Shown one piece after another: positions 5,640-6,164 of a DNA stretch of 6,164 nt; position 1 is the stretch's first letter, and each line of letters begins with the position of its first letter. Source of the stretch: Burkholderiales bacterium (GTDB lineage: Bacteria > Pseudomonadota > Gammaproteobacteria > Burkholderiales > SG8-39); contig SXNB01000006.1 of assembly GCA_005777205.1 (NCBI GenBank), forward strand, positions 1 through 6,164, given 5' to 3'. Under the pieces are notes generated by a model that had not been told where the DNA came from, made no database searches, and saw only the letters and a list, made by a program, of their open reading frames with translations. The position numbers were made by a program, and so were the translations under genes.

Positions 5640-6164
5640 TTACTGCTGCGGCTCGCCGCTCTTGTCGAGCTTTGCGCGCAGCAGGGCGCCGAGGTTGGTG
5701 CTGCCCGCGGCGCTGGCCGCGTTCTCGGTGCGCAGCTGCTTGATCGACTCGGTATCCTCCGCGGTGTCCTTCGCCTTCACCGACAGGTTGATCGAGCGGT
5801 TCTTGCGGTCGACGTTGATGATCATCGCGGTCACGCTATCGCCTTCCTTGAGCACGGTGCGCAGGTCCTCGATGCGGTCGCGCGAGAACTCGGATGCGCG
5901 CAGGTAGCCCTCGGTCTCCGGCGTGATCGAGATCACGGCGCCCTTCGCGTCCACCGACTTCACCTGGCCGGTGATGATGGTGTTCTTCTCGTGGCCAGCG
6001 ATGAAGTTGGTGAAGGGGTCGCCCTCCAGCTGTTTGATGCCGAGGGAGATCCGCTCCCGCTCGACGTCAATCGCCAGCACCACGGCCTCGACCTCGTCGC
6101 CCTTCTTGAAGCGCTTGACGGCTTCCTCCCCGCCCTCGCTCCAGGGCAGGTCCGACAGGTGCAC
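5640..6164 (-). CDS. rpsA: 30S ribosomal protein S1, C-terminal part, cut by window edge
   Basis: S1 binds mRNA on the small ribosomal subunit and helps start translation on structured or weak-Shine-Dalgarno messages. The last 174 residues are present; full-length S1 has about 560, so the start lies beyond position 6164. The first visible codon, GTG, is an internal valine of the VHLSDLPW strand, not a start. Residues 1-47 finish one S1 (OB-fold) repeat, with the closing signature ERERISLGIKQL. Residues about 60-133 make a complete final repeat, from TIITGQVKSVDAKGAVI through EGYLRASE to NRSINLSVKAKD. A flexible tail follows, ending NLGALLRAKLDKSGEPQQ and a TAA stop at 5642-5640. These match repeats 5 and 6 of proteobacterial S1. 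The next gene, ihfB, is 35 nt downstream. Confidence 0.97.
   Translation of the reverse strand: MHLSDLPWSEGGEEAVKRFKKGDEVEAVVLAIDVERERISLGIKQLEGDPFTNFIAGHEKNTIITGQVKSVDAKGAVISITPETEGYLRASEFSRDRIEDLRTVLKEGDSVTAMIINVDRKNRSINLSVKAKDTAEDTESIKQLRTENAASAAGSTNLGALLRAKLDKSGEPQQ

Overview
The window is a compact, GC-rich block with every gene on the minus strand. It reads, in the direction of transcription (right to left), rpsA (3' part) - ihfB - lapA - lapB - ugd - hldE1 (heptose kinase only) - hldD - cysM (5' part). The gene set is Gram-negative (LPS heptose genes, LapAB, IHF). From general knowledge of gene order, this arrangement, with a kinase-only hldE next to hldD and cysM, is typical of Betaproteobacteria. 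The LapB and HldD sequences also look more betaproteobacterial than enterobacterial. I infer a betaproteobacterium or close relative and cannot name a genus.

Layout: 6164-5640 is the C-terminal third of ribosomal protein S1; 5604-5272 is the IHF beta subunit; 5224-4907 is LapA; 4893-3688 is LapB; 3671-2367 is UDP-glucose 6-dehydrogenase; 2370-1447 is D-glycero-beta-D-manno-heptose-7-phosphate kinase; 1426-449 is ADP-L-glycero-D-manno-heptose 6-epimerase; 452-1 is the N-terminal half of cysteine synthase B. Gaps between genes are 35, 47, 13, 16, -4, 20 and -4 nt, so coding is almost unbroken and there is no non-coding stretch above 50 nt. I saw no RNA gene, mobile element, CRISPR array or recognisable promoter. 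The block reads as one or a few polycistronic units, probably entered from promoters upstream of rpsA or inside coding sequence.

How the genes work together: LapA and LapB form the inner-membrane module that controls LpxC turnover by FtsH and so sets LPS supply. HldE1 and HldD make and epimerise the heptose precursor of the LPS inner core. Ugd makes UDP-glucuronate for surface polysaccharide or lipid A sugar modification. The cluster therefore joins control of LPS amount to supply of LPS and envelope sugars, between translation and nucleoid genes (rpsA, ihfB) and a cysteine-biosynthesis gene. I found no previously undescribed system. The points most worth a second look are two small hairpins at gene junctions (ihfB/lapA and lapB/ugd), the run of GTG/TTG starts with 4-nt stop/start overlaps, and the uncertain hldE1 start.
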